This document shows, piece after piece, positions 1 to 11,269 of a stretch of DNA of 64,000 nucleotides; within the stretch, counting starts at the first letter, position 1, and the number at the start of each line of letters is the position of its first letter. A program made the position numbers and the translations under genes. A model generated the notes under the pieces. That model ran no database searches, was not told where the DNA came from, and saw only the letters and a program-made list of their open reading frames with translations. Location: the NCBI GenBank assembly GCA_024398055.1, contig CP073749.1, positions 496,001 through 560,000 of the forward strand. The letters run 5' to 3'. The DNA is from a bacterium SCSIO 12741 (lineage in GTDB: Bacteria; Bacteroidota; Bacteroidia; Flavobacteriales_G; Salibacteraceae).

Positions 1-612
1 CTCAAGAATTACCTGGCTTGTCTGGAGTACCCGGTAGTTATCGGAGGAATCTTCTACCAAGACCAAGCACCGGCTGACGAACGACTTATTCTCCGTTGGA
101 AATATGGAATTCACCGGGAGCAAAAATCAGCTGCAGAACGGATGAAAATTCGCTACAGTCATTTCGTCGCCTCCAATTTGTTGATTGAAAAGAAGGTGTT
201 TTTGAACACCCAGCCGAAAGGCAAAATCTTCGGATATGGACACGAAGACACGGCCATTGGAATCCGCCTAAAAGAATTGCACATTCCCCTTCACCACATT
301 GACAATGCCGTAGAACACGCCGGCCTGGATACTTCGGAAGATTTCCTGATCAAGTCCTTGTCCGGAGTGGAAAACCTTACCCGTCTTTTCCGAGCAGGAC
401 TTGCGGGTCGTGAATTGCGGATTTTAAATTACTACCTCAACCTCAAGAAATGGGGCCTGGCCGGAATCAGTCGTTCCATTCTCGGACTTTTCCTTTCAAC
501 CATGGAAAAGAACCTCACCGGAATGAACCCCAATCTGATTTATTTCGATCTCTGGAAAATGTATCACCTAATCCGATTGGATCAGAAGTTTTCTCGAACC
601 ACCGATTCGTAA
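1..612 (+). CDS. Glycosyltransferase family 2, 3' part only
   Basis: The reading frame is open from the first base of the window, so the N-terminal catalytic half lies outside. About 203 residues remain. The visible part has the GYGHEDT motif followed by a basic helix, like the C-terminal acceptor/acid motif (Glyco_transf_7C type) of GT2 enzymes, which transfer a sugar from a nucleotide-sugar donor. The protein probably builds a surface polysaccharide or glycolipid. The gene converges with and overlaps the 3' end of the GT4 gene on the other strand by 31 bp, so no intergenic terminator fits between them. An ATG at 142 is internal, since good homologous sequence continues upstream of it. Family assignment is from motif recognition; substrate unknown. 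Confidence 0.75.
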   Translation, partial: LKNYLACLEYPVVIGGIFYQDQAPADERLILRWKYGIHREQKSAAERMKIRYSHFVASNLLIEKKVFLNTQPKGKIFGYGHEDTAIGIRLKELHIPLHHIDNAVEHAGLDTSEDFLIKSLSGVENLTRLFRAGLAGRELRILNYYLNLKKWGLAGISRSILGLFLSTMEKNLTGMNPNLIYFDLWKMYHLIRLDQKFSRTTDS

Positions 613-1679
613 ACGCCCAGCAATCTCTTTTCTTCTTGTTGCCAGTTGTAATGCTTCCTGGCTTCAAGCGTGTTTTCGTGTAGCCGGTCGTAGCGTTTTT
701 TGTCCTTCAATAAATGATTGATCGCGCTGGCCAGGGTAAAGGGCTGTAAATCATCCACCAAGGTAGCAACCTCAAACTCCTCGTTAAACATTTTGTAATC
801 CGGGTAGTTCATCGCGATTTGAGGAACACCAGAATGCATGTAGTCGTAAAAACGGTTGGCCATGGAGTATTTGTTGCTTAATCCTTTGGCATCAAACAGG
901 GTAAGTCCTAAAGTTGCGCCCAGCGTGTAGTGCACCAGTTCATCCGGCTCCACATACCCTTTAAAACTGACTTTGTCTTCTAAATGCTCCTCTTCTACCC
1001 GATGCATCAATTTCTCGTAAATATCGCCTTTCCCACAAACGATCAATTGACAATCGATTTTGTGCATGGCTTCAATCATGGGTTCGAGTCCACGGCCGTA
1101 ATTGACCGCACCCTGGTACAAAATGTAGGGTTCGTCCTTGGGCACAGTTTTCAATTCCCGGAGTACCGTAGCATTGCGCACAATCTCAAATTCTACCCCA
1201 TATTCTTTGCGGAAAAGTTCAGCATATCCTTTCGATACCGTATACGCATATTTAACCTGAGGTACAATCCACCGTTCTACGGATTTCCAAGCTTTTCGAA
1301 TAGACGGACGATTGACCACCTCCTCCATTTCCGAGAAATATTCATGGGCATCATAAACCAAAGGCTTACCTCGCAAACGAGCAGTCATAAAAGCCGGCAC
1401 CAAAGTATCCAAATCGATTCCACAGATAATATCCATGCGGATAATCATCAGGTACAACAACAACCTCAGGTTGTATTCGATGTAAAAGAGCTTTCCCTTT
1501 TCGAAAAAACAACTCAACCGAACCTGTTTAAAAGGCTGTTTCCTCAGTTTAGGTGATGATTTCTTCACCCGACCAATGAGGGTAACCTCGTATCCGGCCT
1601 CATGCAAAGAGGTGCAGATTCGACGCATCCGCTGGTCATAAACCAAATCGGTGGTAACGGTTAGGGCAATTTTTTTCAA
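582..1679 (-). CDS. Glycosyltransferase family 4 (GT-B fold)
   Basis: A 365-residue protein of the usual GT4 length. The N-terminal Rossmann half holds an LVYDAHEYFSE stretch near residue 105. The C-terminal half has YQGAVNYGRGLEPMIEAM and a KGYVEPDEL segment typical of nucleotide-sugar-binding GT4 domains. It should move a sugar from an NDP-sugar to a lipid- or glycan-linked acceptor at the inner face of the membrane. The start is a TTG at 1679-1677, which overlaps the TGA stop of the upstream formyltransferase (TTGA), so the two are translationally coupled. No signal peptide or membrane helix is seen. Exact sugar and linkage cannot be read from sequence. Confidence 0.85.
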   Translation of the reverse strand: MKKIALTVTTDLVYDQRMRRICTSLHEAGYEVTLIGRVKKSSPKLRKQPFKQVRLSCFFEKGKLFYIEYNLRLLLYLMIIRMDIICGIDLDTLVPAFMTARLRGKPLVYDAHEYFSEMEEVVNRPSIRKAWKSVERWIVPQVKYAYTVSKGYAELFRKEYGVEFEIVRNATVLRELKTVPKDEPYILYQGAVNYGRGLEPMIEAMHKIDCQLIVCGKGDIYEKLMHRVEEEHLEDKVSFKGYVEPDELVHYTLGATLGLTLFDAKGLSNKYSMANRFYDYMHSGVPQIAMNYPDYKMFNEEFEVATLVDDLQPFTLASAINHLLKDKKRYDRLHENTLEARKHYNWQQEEKRLLGVYESVVRENF

Positions 1680-2437
1680 TCGAGCGAATTATACCAAGCC
1701 ATGTCGGCATTACTAATTTGGTCTCCATTTTTTACCTGGGGTGGATCAAAAGGTGGAAACCACGTGGCCCGAAAGTACCTCTTTTGTTTTTCCAGGGGCC
1801 AATTGGCATTAATTTCCTTGAGATCGGCCATTTCCTTTCTCAAGTGGAAGCCCCGGTTTCTATTGGGGTCCAGTTTTTCTTGAGGCACTTCGGTTACTTC
1901 TCCTTTCAAAATAGAGGCAATGCTTTGCTCAAATAACCGGATTGATGCCTCCACCGTTTGGTTGTAAAGGTCTTTTACGAAACAATTTTCGGGAATGGGG
2001 AACCGAGATTCAAACAGCAAAGGCCCTCCATCTATTTTCGGTGTAAGGCGATGAATGGAAGTTCCAAATTCCTCGGCACCGTCAATCAAGGCAAAGGAAA
2101 ACTGATTGCATCCCCGGTACTCCGGTAAGGGAGCCATGTGCAGATTTATGGCCAACTGACGTGCCAGTTCGATATGGCGAGGTAAAAGAATCTCGTGGTA
2201 TTGAACAGAAATCAGGGTATCGAAAGGCTCCAATTCAAACAGGCCTTCCATATCGTAGTAAACAGGAATGGATTGAGCCTTAGCCACGGACTCCAGGGAA
2301 TCTTCCGGAGCACTGAGTTTAGAACGGTTTTCGAAAACCGCAATTACCTCAGCATTCAATTCTTCGGCACGTTCCAAGAGAATTTTCAGGCATATATGCC
2401 CAATTCTCTTTCCTCCCATAAATACAACCTTGTTCAA
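1676..2437 (-). CDS. Formyltransferase-family protein (sugar N-formyltransferase-like)
   Basis: A 253-residue single-domain protein of the formyltransferase family that uses 10-formyltetrahydrofolate. The catalytic triad Asn-x-His ... Asp is visible in INLHMAPLPEYRG (about residue 95) and in TPKIDGGPLL (about residue 130). It lacks the C-terminal tRNA-binding domain of methionyl-tRNA formyltransferase (about 310 residues). Coupled directly to a GT4, it more likely formylates an amino sugar or a similar amine in a surface glycan; that role is inference. Forty-six bases separate its start from the stop of the giant adhesin gene, so read-through from that gene is possible. Confidence 0.75.
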   Translation of the reverse strand: MNKVVFMGGKRIGHICLKILLERAEELNAEVIAVFENRSKLSAPEDSLESVAKAQSIPVYYDMEGLFELEPFDTLISVQYHEILLPRHIELARQLAINLHMAPLPEYRGCNQFSFALIDGAEEFGTSIHRLTPKIDGGPLLFESRFPIPENCFVKDLYNQTVEASIRLFEQSIASILKGEVTEVPQEKLDPNRNRGFHLRKEMADLKEINANWPLEKQKRYFRATWFPPFDPPQVKNGDQISNADMAWYNSLD

Positions 2438-2483
2438 AGCTTTGCAGTTTGCCGCAAAGGTAAAAGGCTAATTGAAAAACCTC

Positions 2484-5400
2484 TTATTCTTGAACCACCA
2501 GTTTTTGCATGTACAGGGTTCCATCTTCTAAACGAATTCTCAAAACGTAGGTTCCACCGGATCCATCCATCAATTCGATGTCGTAAAGGTTACGCCCGGC
2601 ATGTGCGTAGGTATCTTCTTTGAGAATCTCTTGTCCCACACTATTGACCACGCTCAGGGTGATATTCATACCAGCATCAAGTTCCACAGCAACCTGAAAT
2701 TTACCGTTATTCGGATTCGGGAACAAAGACAAGTCGTCCGAGCAATTGTCAATTCTGATCAGAGCGGAATTCTCTTGGTAGCAACCATGCTCGTCCACTA
2801 CCTTTAAGTCGATAGAATGATTGCCCAGTTCAAATGCTGAAGCCAGCTTTTCGAAGGTTGCCCCCAGGGTATCGTTGTTCCAGATGTAGTAAGCATGACT
2901 GGTATCCGCCACTATCAGGCGAACGGTATCTGAACTACACCAATCGATATTCCCCTCTATGGTGGCATCTGGGAAGGGAAGCAAATCCACCCGACGCAAG
3001 GCACTGTTGGTACATCCTAGGGTATCCGTTATTTCATAAGCCACGTCAAAACTTGAGGCCAATTCGCCACTTACCAAAGTAGTTCTCTTAATTCCATCCA
3101 CATAAAAGCTTCCTCCTGCTGGATGACCATAAGGAGCCAGTTTCAATTCTGGATCACCCTGGCATTTTAGCGGCAGGGAATCAATGCTCGCTTGAGGTAA
3201 TTGGTGCAATTCAAATTGAGCCGCTAAAGTATCGCTGCCGCATCTGCTGGAAACACTGTAGAAAATAGTCTGGGTACCTGCAGGTCGTCCGGCGGGAACA
3301 AATACCGTGTCCTGAATAACTCCCTGACCATGATAAACACCTCCTGTCGGCAATCCCGAAGTGAGGATTACTGGCGCCGAACCGAAACACAAATCTTGGG
3401 GAGTGAAAGACTGAACCCTTTCTACGGTATCCACATGTACTTGTTGGCCTGTCGTATCGGTACATCCATTGCCGTCCACAAAGGCATATTTCAGGTTATA
3501 ATCACCGAAACCAAGGGAAGGATCAAATTGAGTTCCTCCTGCAACACCAGTTCCCATATAATTTCCTCCTGTTGGCATTCCCTCAATCAAAGTATAGCGA
3601 CCTCCATTTTCACAGAGATCAGGAATGGGTCCAAAAGTGACATTCGGTAAAGTATCCACGTTCCAGGTGGTATAAACCGTATCGGTACAACCACTGGTAT
3701 CCGTGTAGCGATAACCTAGGGTAGTGGAACCAGAGCCCACAAGAGTTGCGCTAAAAATCGAATCTTTCACAACCCCAGCTCCCAGGTAACTTCCTCCGGC
3801 AGGAGAGCCTGTTTTGATAACGAAATCAGGGGTATTTTCACAAAGAATAGAAACGGTTCCTAAACTTATGGAAGGCAACGATTTGACCTCAATGGAATCC
3901 ATCAAACTATCCGAACATCCAAAAGAATTGGTGAACAGATAGGATACCGGGTATTTGCCCGGAGCAGCCGGCCCATAAAATACTGAACCGGTAACCTGAG
4001 GACCGGAATAATTTCCTCCTGCAGGAAGTCCGCCGGTTAAAATCAGGGTATCACGGCTACACAAAGCTGCCCAACCCGGAAGTTGAATGACGGGAACTGA
4101 ATCTATCCGAATCGTTTCATCCAGCGTATCCTTACAACCAAAGGAATTGGTATAAGTACAAGAAACGGTGTTTACTCCTGGTGTTAATCCCGATGGATTA
4201 AATTGGTTTCCGGTTACTCCATTACCCAAATAACTCACTCCAATTGGAGATGCGCTTAAGGTTATTGGACTCGCATTTTGACAAATGGAATCAGCCAGAG
4301 CAAAAGTCATCGCCGTTAACGAGTCGATGCGAATGGAATCGGTTAAAGAATTAGAGCAACCGTTGCTTAGGGTATAGCTGTAGGTAATGTATTGTTTTCC
4401 GACGCCCGCTACCTGAGGGTCAAATTGATTACCCGAAACACCTGAACCGCTGAATGTTCCTCCGGCCGGAGTTGCTGAAAGTGTTAACGGACTTCCATTT
4501 ACACAAAGAGAATCAACCAACTGGAAGTTGACACTTGGAGAAACATCCACTTTAATCGTTTGTGAGGCTGAATCCGTACAGGAATTTCCATCGGTAAAGA
4601 CGTACCAAATTGTGAAGGTTCCGATTCCTGTTATTTGAGGATCAAACTGACTATTCAGAATTACGCCATTGCCTTTGTAGGTTCCTCCAGGAGGTGTGGC
4701 AGTATTAATGTTTACCGCCGGACTGGAACTACAAATATCAGCAAGCGCTGGGTAATTAATAACCGGTACCGTATCCACTTTCAAATTAGAGGAAGCCGAA
4801 TCTGTACAGGAATTAGCATCCGTATAGACGTAAGTAATGGTATGGGTACCGGCCTTAGCTACATTGGGGTCAAATTGGCCAGCACTTACTCCCGTTCCTT
4901 TATAGGTTCCTCCAACTGGAGTTGCTCCGGTCAAGGTAAGTATAGTTCCATTCTCACATCGATTAGCAAATGTGGGAATGGTAACTGTAGGCTGACCATG
5001 AACAGTAATCGTTTGGGTTGTACTGGAGCTGCAATTGTTTCTATCGGTATAGCTATAGGTGATGGTATGTGTACCCGCACCTGCTGTGGTCGGATTAAAT
5101 TGTCCTCCACTTACTCCTGTTCCGGAATAAGTTCCACCCGCTGGACTTCCGCCGCTCAAGGCAAAGGCGGCGTCACCAGCACATACTGCTGCAAATGGAT
5201 TTAAGGTAACGGTGGGTTGTGGGTTTACTGTAATCGTTTGCGTAGCGCTATTGGTACAGCTATTTCCATCGGTATAGGTGTAGGTGATCGTATGCGTTCC
5301 TACTCCTGCTGTGGCCGGATTAAATTGTCCTCCGCTTACTCCTGTTCCAGAATAGGTTCCACCCGCTGGACTTCCGCCGCTTAAGGCAAAGGCTGGTGTT

Positions 5401-8400
5401 CCTACACAGGTAGAACTTAAGGCTGAGAAGGTCACGGTTGGCAATGGATTTACCGTTACTGTTGTGCTTGCACTGTCGGTACAGTTGTTCGCATTGGTGT
5501 AGACATAGGTGATCGTATGAGTTCCAGCTCCGGCCGTGGCAGGATTAAACTGTCCTCCACTTACTCCCGTTCCTTTGTAGGTTCCGCCGGCTGGACTTCC
5601 GCCACTCAGAACAAAAGCTGCTGCATCAATACATACCGCATTGATGTTGGCCAGAGTCACATTCGGTTGAGCATGAACAGTGATGGATTGGGTAGCACTT
5701 GAGCTACAGTTATTGCCATCGGTATAGATGTAGGTGATGGTATGTGTACCCGCACCTGCCGTGGTCGGATTAAACTGTCCTCCGCTTACCCCGGCTCCGG
5801 AATAAGTTCCTCCAGCTGGACTTCCGCCGCTCAAGGCAAAGGCGGCGTCACCAGCACATACTGCTGCAAATGGATTTAAGGTAACGGTAGGCTGTGGGTT
5901 TACTGTAATCGTTTGCGTAGTGCTATTGGTACAGCTATTTCCATCGGTATAGGTGTAGGTGATCGTATGCGTTCCTACTCCTGCTGTGGCCGGATTAAAT
6001 TGTCCTCCACTTACTCCGGTTCCAGAATAGGTTCCTCCAGCTGGGCTTCCCCCGCTTAAGGCAAAGGCTGCTGTTCCGACACAAGTTGGTGTTAAGGCTG
6101 AGAAGGTCACGGTTGGCAATGGATTTACCGTAACGGTTGTGCTTGCACTGTCGGTACAGTTATTCGCATTGGTGTAGACATAAGTAATCGTATGAGTTCC
6201 GGCTCCTGCCGTAGCAGGGTTAAACTGTCCTCCACTTACTCCCGTTCCTTTATAGGTTCCGCCGGCTGGGCTTCCGCCACTCAGCGCAAAAGCTGCTGCA
6301 TCAATACATACCGCATTGATATTGGCCAGAGTCACATTCGGTTGAGCGTGAACAGTGATCGATTGGGTCGCACTGGAGCTACAGTTATTGCCATCGGTAT
6401 AGTTGTAGGTGATGGTATGTGTACCCGCACCGGCTGTAGTCGGATTAAATTGTCCTCCACTTACTCCTGTTCCGGAATAAGTTCCACCGGCGGGACTTCC
6501 GCCACTCAAGGCAAAAGCGGCATCACCTGCACAAACTGCTGCGAATGGATTTAAGGTAACGGTAGGCTGTGGGTTTACTGTAATCGTTTGCGTAGCGCTA
6601 TTGGCACAACTGTTTCCATCGGTAAAGGTGTAGGTGATCGTATGCGTTCCTACTCCTGCTGTGGCGGGATTAAACTGTCCTCCGCTTACTCCGGTTCCAG
6701 AATAGGTTCCACCCGCTGGGCTTCCCCCGCTTAGCGCAAAGGCTGCTGTTCCCACACAGGTCGGACTCAGCGCTGAGAAAGTAACCGTTGGCAATGGATT
6801 TACCGTTACCGTTGTGCTTGCACTGTCGGTACAGTTGTTGGCATTGGTGTAGACATAAGTAATCGTATGAGTTCCAGCTCCGGCCGTGGCAGGATTAAAC
6901 TGTCCTCCACTTACTCCCGTTCCTTTGTAGGTTCCGCCGGCTGGACTTCCGCCACTCAGCGCAAAAGCTGCTGCATCAATACAAACCGCATTGATGTTGG
7001 CCAGAGTCACATTCGGTTGAGCGTGAACAGTGATCGATTGGGTCGCACTTGAGCTACAGTTATTGCCATCGGTGTAGTTGTAGGTGATGGTATGTGTACC
7101 CGCACCGGCTGTAGTCGGATTAAATTGTCCTCCGCTTACCCCGGCTCCGGAATAAGTTCCACCGGCTGGACTTCCGCCACTCAATGCAAAAGCGGCATCA
7201 CCAGCACATACTGCTGCGAATGGATTTAAGGTAACGGTGGGTTGTGGATTTACTGTAATCGTTTGCGTGGCACTGTTGGCACAGCTATTTCCATCGGTAT
7301 AGGTGTAGGTGATCGTATGCGTTCCTACTCCTGCTGTGGCTGGGTTAAATTGTCCTCCACTTACTCCGGTTCCAGAATAGGTTCCACCCACTGGACTCCC
7401 CCCGCTTAAAGCAAAGGCTGCTGTTCCCACACAAGTAGGAGTTAAGGCTGAGAAGGTCACGGTTGGCAATGGATTTACTGTAACGGTTGTGCTTGCACTG
7501 TCGGTACAGTTGTTCGCATTGGTGTAGACATAAGTAATCGTATGAGTTCCGGCTCCTGCCGTAGCAGGGTTAAACTGTCCTCCACTTACTCCCGTTCCTT
7601 TGTAGGTTCCGCCGACTGGGCTTCCGCCACTCAGAGCAAAAGCGGCTGCATCAATACATACCGCATTGATATTGGCCAGAGTCACATTCGGTTGAGCGTG
7701 AACAGTGATCGATTGGGTCGCACTGGAGCTACAGTTATTGCCATCGGTGTAGTTGTAGGTGATGGTATGTGTACCCGCACCTGCCGTGGTTGGATTAAAC
7801 TGTCCTCCGCTTACTCCTGTTCCGGAATAAGTTCCTCCAGCTGGACTTCCTCCGCTCAAAGCAAAAGCGGCATCACCTGCACAAACTGCTGCGAATGGAT
7901 TTAAGGTAACTGTGGGTTGTGGATTTACTGTAATCGTTTGAGTGGCACTGTTGGTACAGCTATTTCCATCGGTATAGGTGTAGGTGATCGTATGCGTTCC
8001 TACTCCTGCTGTGGCGGGATTAAACTGTCCTCCGCTTACTCCGGTTCCCGAATAGGTTCCACCTGCTGGACTTCCGCCGCTTAAGGCAAAGGCTGCTGTT
8101 CCCACACAAGTAGGACTCAAGGCTGAGAAGGTAACCGTTGGCAATGGATTTACCGTTACTGTCGTGCTTGCACTGTCGGTACAGTTGTTCGCATTGGTGT
8201 AGACATAGGTGATCGTATGAGTTCCAGCTCCAGCCGTGGCAGGATTAAACTGTCCTCCACTTACTCCCGTTCCTTTATAGGTTCCGCCAGCTGGACTGCC
8301 ACCGCTTAAAGCAAAAGCCGCAGCATCGATACATACCGCATTGATGTTGGCCAAGGTCACAGTTGGACTAGGAAGAACTTCTATGGTTTGTGAAGCTGTA

Positions 8401-8512
8401 TCACTACATCCGGCTCCATCCGAGTATGTATAATAGACTATATGCGTTCCAACTCCGGCAGATATAGGGCTAAACTTCCCGGAGGAGACATGGCTTCCAA
8501 AATAAGTACCCC
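2484..8512 (-). CDS. Giant T9SS-secreted Ig-repeat protein, C-terminal part (after frameshift)
   Basis: This is the larger downstream part of one broken gene that starts at 11131. The frame is entered at the C run 8509-8512, not at the out-of-frame ATG at 8558. It encodes about 2,000 residues: the second half of Ig-like module 5; fifteen near-identical 75-residue modules; about ten diverged modules of the same fold (SPAGGTYxGxGV and TGxGTHTITY cores, each with a Cys pair about 50 residues apart); and an 80-residue T9SS type A sorting domain starting at LFPNPNNG. The product would be exported by Sec, then by T9SS, and anchored at or released from the cell surface. Large Ig-repeat proteins of this kind usually act in adhesion or gliding; the actual role here is inferred. 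Confidence 0.85.
4989..8363 (-). repeat. Higher-order tandem repeat, 5 x 675 bp (15 x 225 bp)
   Basis: Within the giant adhesin the same three 75-residue modules recur in strict order A-B-C five times. A contains LANINAVCIDAAAF, B contains TFSALxPTCVGTAAF, and C contains LNPFAAVCAGDAAF. The array begins at the Thr codon 8361-8363 and ends at 4989, exactly 15 x 225 bp. Copies one period apart resemble each other much more than neighbouring modules do, so the last amplifications copied whole A-B-C triplets. Differences between copies are mainly synonymous, with a few replacements (for example SPVGG for SPAGG). Such an array is prone to copy-number change and to mis-assembly. Confidence 0.95.
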
Positions 8513-11131
8513 AGCCGGCAATCCACCAGAAAGAGTAACATCGGCACTTCCGGCACATACATCCGCCAGAGCGGCAAAGGTGACAACGGGCTTTGCGTTT
8601 ACTTTAACGGTTTGACTCGCCGTATCGGTTCCACAAGTATTGGTAAACAAGTATTGAACGGCATGCGTTCCTACACCCAGGGCATTGGGGTCAAAGGTGT
8701 TGGTCGCCGTTCCATTGATACGATAAGAACCACCCGCTGGACTGCCTCCGCTGAGTGCAAAGGCGGCATCATAAATACACTTATCTGCTAGGTTGGCCAG
8801 GGTGGCTTTGGGAACTGAATCCACATCAACGGTGGTAGTGGCTGTATCATTACAACCATTGGAACTAACGATGTAAGAAATATTATGGGTTCCTGCTCCT
8901 GCAGTACCAGGATAAAACAATACAAAATTGACCCCTGTTCCGATAAAGTATCCTCCAGCCGGCGTTCCATAGGTGGACAGAACCATAAAATTGGTCGACT
9001 CGCACTGATCGGGAATGGCACTCACCGTAGCATTAGGAGCCGCTTTAACAGTAATGGTAGTGCTCGCCGTATCCGGACACCCTAATGACGTGTAGATGTA
9101 CAAAATGGTATGAGTTCCTACACCTGCTACTGAAGGGTCAAACTTGTTGCTACTTACTCCTGGTCCTTGGTATACACCCCCTAATGGAGCCCCACCAAAC
9201 AGGCTAAAAGCAGGTGCATTTTCACACACATCGGAGAAGGGGAACAGCACGGCTGATTGTCCACCAACACTAATATTCTTGTTCGCTGAATCCGAACAGC
9301 CGTTGGAATCGGTGTAAATGTAGTTGAGATTAAAGGACCCAAGCCCAGCGGTTGATGGGCTAAACACGGTGTCTTTCTTGATTCCAATTCCCTTGTAAAT
9401 ACCTCCAGATGGAGAGCCCTGAGTCAAAGTAAAATCAGCATCACCAATACAGGTATTGGGAAAATTGGAAAGGGTTACGTTAGGAATAGGGTTAACCGTA
9501 ACCTTAATGGTTTGGGAGGTATCATAACAACCATCGTCCCACACCACCAGGCTGTAATTACCGGAAATATGGGCTTTGTAAACAGTGTCGGTAGCAGCCA
9601 CGATTGGGATGCCGTTATACATCCATTGGTAATCTAATGAGGCCTTGTTGTTTGAGGTCAATCGGACGGAATCTCCGTTACACACTTCGGTTCCAAGAGG
9701 AGCTTTGATAATCGCCGTATCCGCATCGATACAGTCGGACACCTTCACGATAAAAGCATCCCTTTGTTTGTTGCTGATGGCTACCTTATCACCAAATGCG
9801 GCAATACCATTAAACTCTCCGCATGCATAAATATTTTTGTTGGAATCCAGGCTAATTGCGTTTCCCTGATCAAAGGAACTCCCTCCGGCCTGCTGGGCCC
9901 AAATAAACTTCCCAGCAGAATCTACCAGGGAGAAGTAAATTCCATAATACCCTATCGAACTTAGGGTGGTAGAGCCAAAATCTGCACTATTAAAAAATCG
10001 CCCAGTGATTCCGCAATTGGTTCGGTTGTCTACATCCATGCTGTAGGCATAGTCATAACTCACACCACCGGCACTGGACACCCATTGCGCGGCACCTGAG
10101 GTATCATAGCGAACGACAAAAATATCGTAACCTCCTTTGGAGGTCACGCTCTTGGTTCCAAAAGTGGCCGTATTCTGAAAGGAGCCACTCATGTATACCA
10201 GGTTATGTTTGTCTACTGCAATTCCGGCTCCGTCATCAAAACCAGTACCGCCTTCATCTTTGACCCATATTACCTTACCGTTTCCGTCCATTTTGGCGAT
10301 GAATGCGCTGTAGTAATTGGCAGGCACAGAAAGGCTCGATCCAGCAAAGTTCATACTTTGATAAAACCGTCCGGTCATGTATAAGTTTTGAGCCTTGTCG
10401 ATCGTAATGTCATTCACGTTGGTGTAACCCGGACCGGTTACCGCTTTGGCCCATTTGAAGTTTCCGTTTTTATCGAGTTTGGTAATAAAACTTTCGTATT
10501 GATTGAAGGTCGTCGCATTTAGGGTGGTTGTATCAAACTTCGCTGTGCCACGAAAACCGCCGGTTACGTAGATATTGTCAGCAGTATCTATGGTCACTCT
10601 TGGGTAAGCCGCCCACCAATAGGAATAGGCATAAACCCAAACGTTTCCTACTTCGGCGGTTTTAACCCATAAAATCTTTCCGGTAGTATCCAATTTGGCT
10701 ACAAACAAACGTCCGTTTGATGCGGTAGCAGAAGGGAGATTGAAGGTGTCAATTTTGGCGTTACTACTCTTGTAGTAGCCCACCATAACCAGTTCATCTG
10801 AATTTTTGTTCAAGGCCAATCCTGTTCCTACATCTGCGTTGGATCCGCCACCACTCAAAACCCATTTTTGGTTACCCCGAACGTCGTGCTTAACCAAAAA
10901 TATTTCGGCCACATTTCCGGTAATGGTATCCTTACCCCATGTCGGTTTGTAATTAGGTCCTGCGGTAACGGCTCCGGTAACGTAGTTGTTTCCTACTTGA
11001 TCGGCTACCACTTCGAATGAGACGTCTTGGGCATCTCCTCCACCGTTCTTTACCCAATCGACTTGTTGGGCAAAAACAGGTGTAATAAATAGTGATAGTA
11101 TTAGAGTTATTGCTGGTAAAAGTTTGATCAT
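8509..11131 (-). CDS. Giant T9SS-secreted Ig-repeat protein, N-terminal part (before frameshift)
   Basis: Start chosen at the ATG 11131-11129, because it opens a clean Sec signal peptide (MIKLLPAITLILSLFITPVFA) with GGAGGG just upstream. A longer frame to 11209 only adds 26 non-hydrophobic residues. Residues about 23-470 are SBBP-type propeller repeats (GNxYVTGxF, KWAK, AGGSxFD). They are followed by a divergent Ig-like domain with QWMYNG, then by Ig-like modules 1-5. The frame runs out at 8438 after module 5 loses register at the C run 8509-8512; restoring one base joins it to the next part. The repaired gene, 2484-11131, has 8,649 nt, or 2,882 codons plus stop. An extracellular surface protein; ligand unknown. 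Confidence 0.85.
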
Positions 11132-11223
11132 ACGCCCTCCATTAAAAGGTTCATAGATAGTTAGTTGCAAATGGCTTTGCGACGCCCCTATTCTAGAGGT
11201 AAGACTCACAAATTAAGAAATAG

Positions 11224-11250
11224 TTTGCTAATATCTTTGATTTATATTTG
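11224..11250 (+). promoter_or_regulatory. Candidate Bacteroidota promoter elements upstream of galE
   Basis: A TTTG (11224-11227) is followed by two perfect TAnnTTTG -7 elements, TATCTTTG at 11232-11239 and TATATTTG at 11243-11250. The spacing from the TTTG is short (15 nt to the second box), so the -33 assignment is weak. The -7 matches lie 20-38 nt before the galE ATG. Confidence 0.35.
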
Positions 11251-11269
11251 TAGGAGTTAACCCGATTGG

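Noticed and set aside
4635-7904. Open frames on the plus strand within the adhesin array, recurring every 675 bp (Ser/Arg/Gly-rich peptides of 61-189 residues)
   Set aside because: They are antisense shadows of the repeat: the same peptide recurs with the repeat period, lacks domain features, and starts wherever the array happens to offer ATG.
8438-8558. Overlapping ends of the two adhesin frames as two separate genes
   Set aside because: The ATG at 8558 begins out of register with MCRKCRCYSF, which has no homology to the repeats; the two frames fuse exactly within one module when one base is added.
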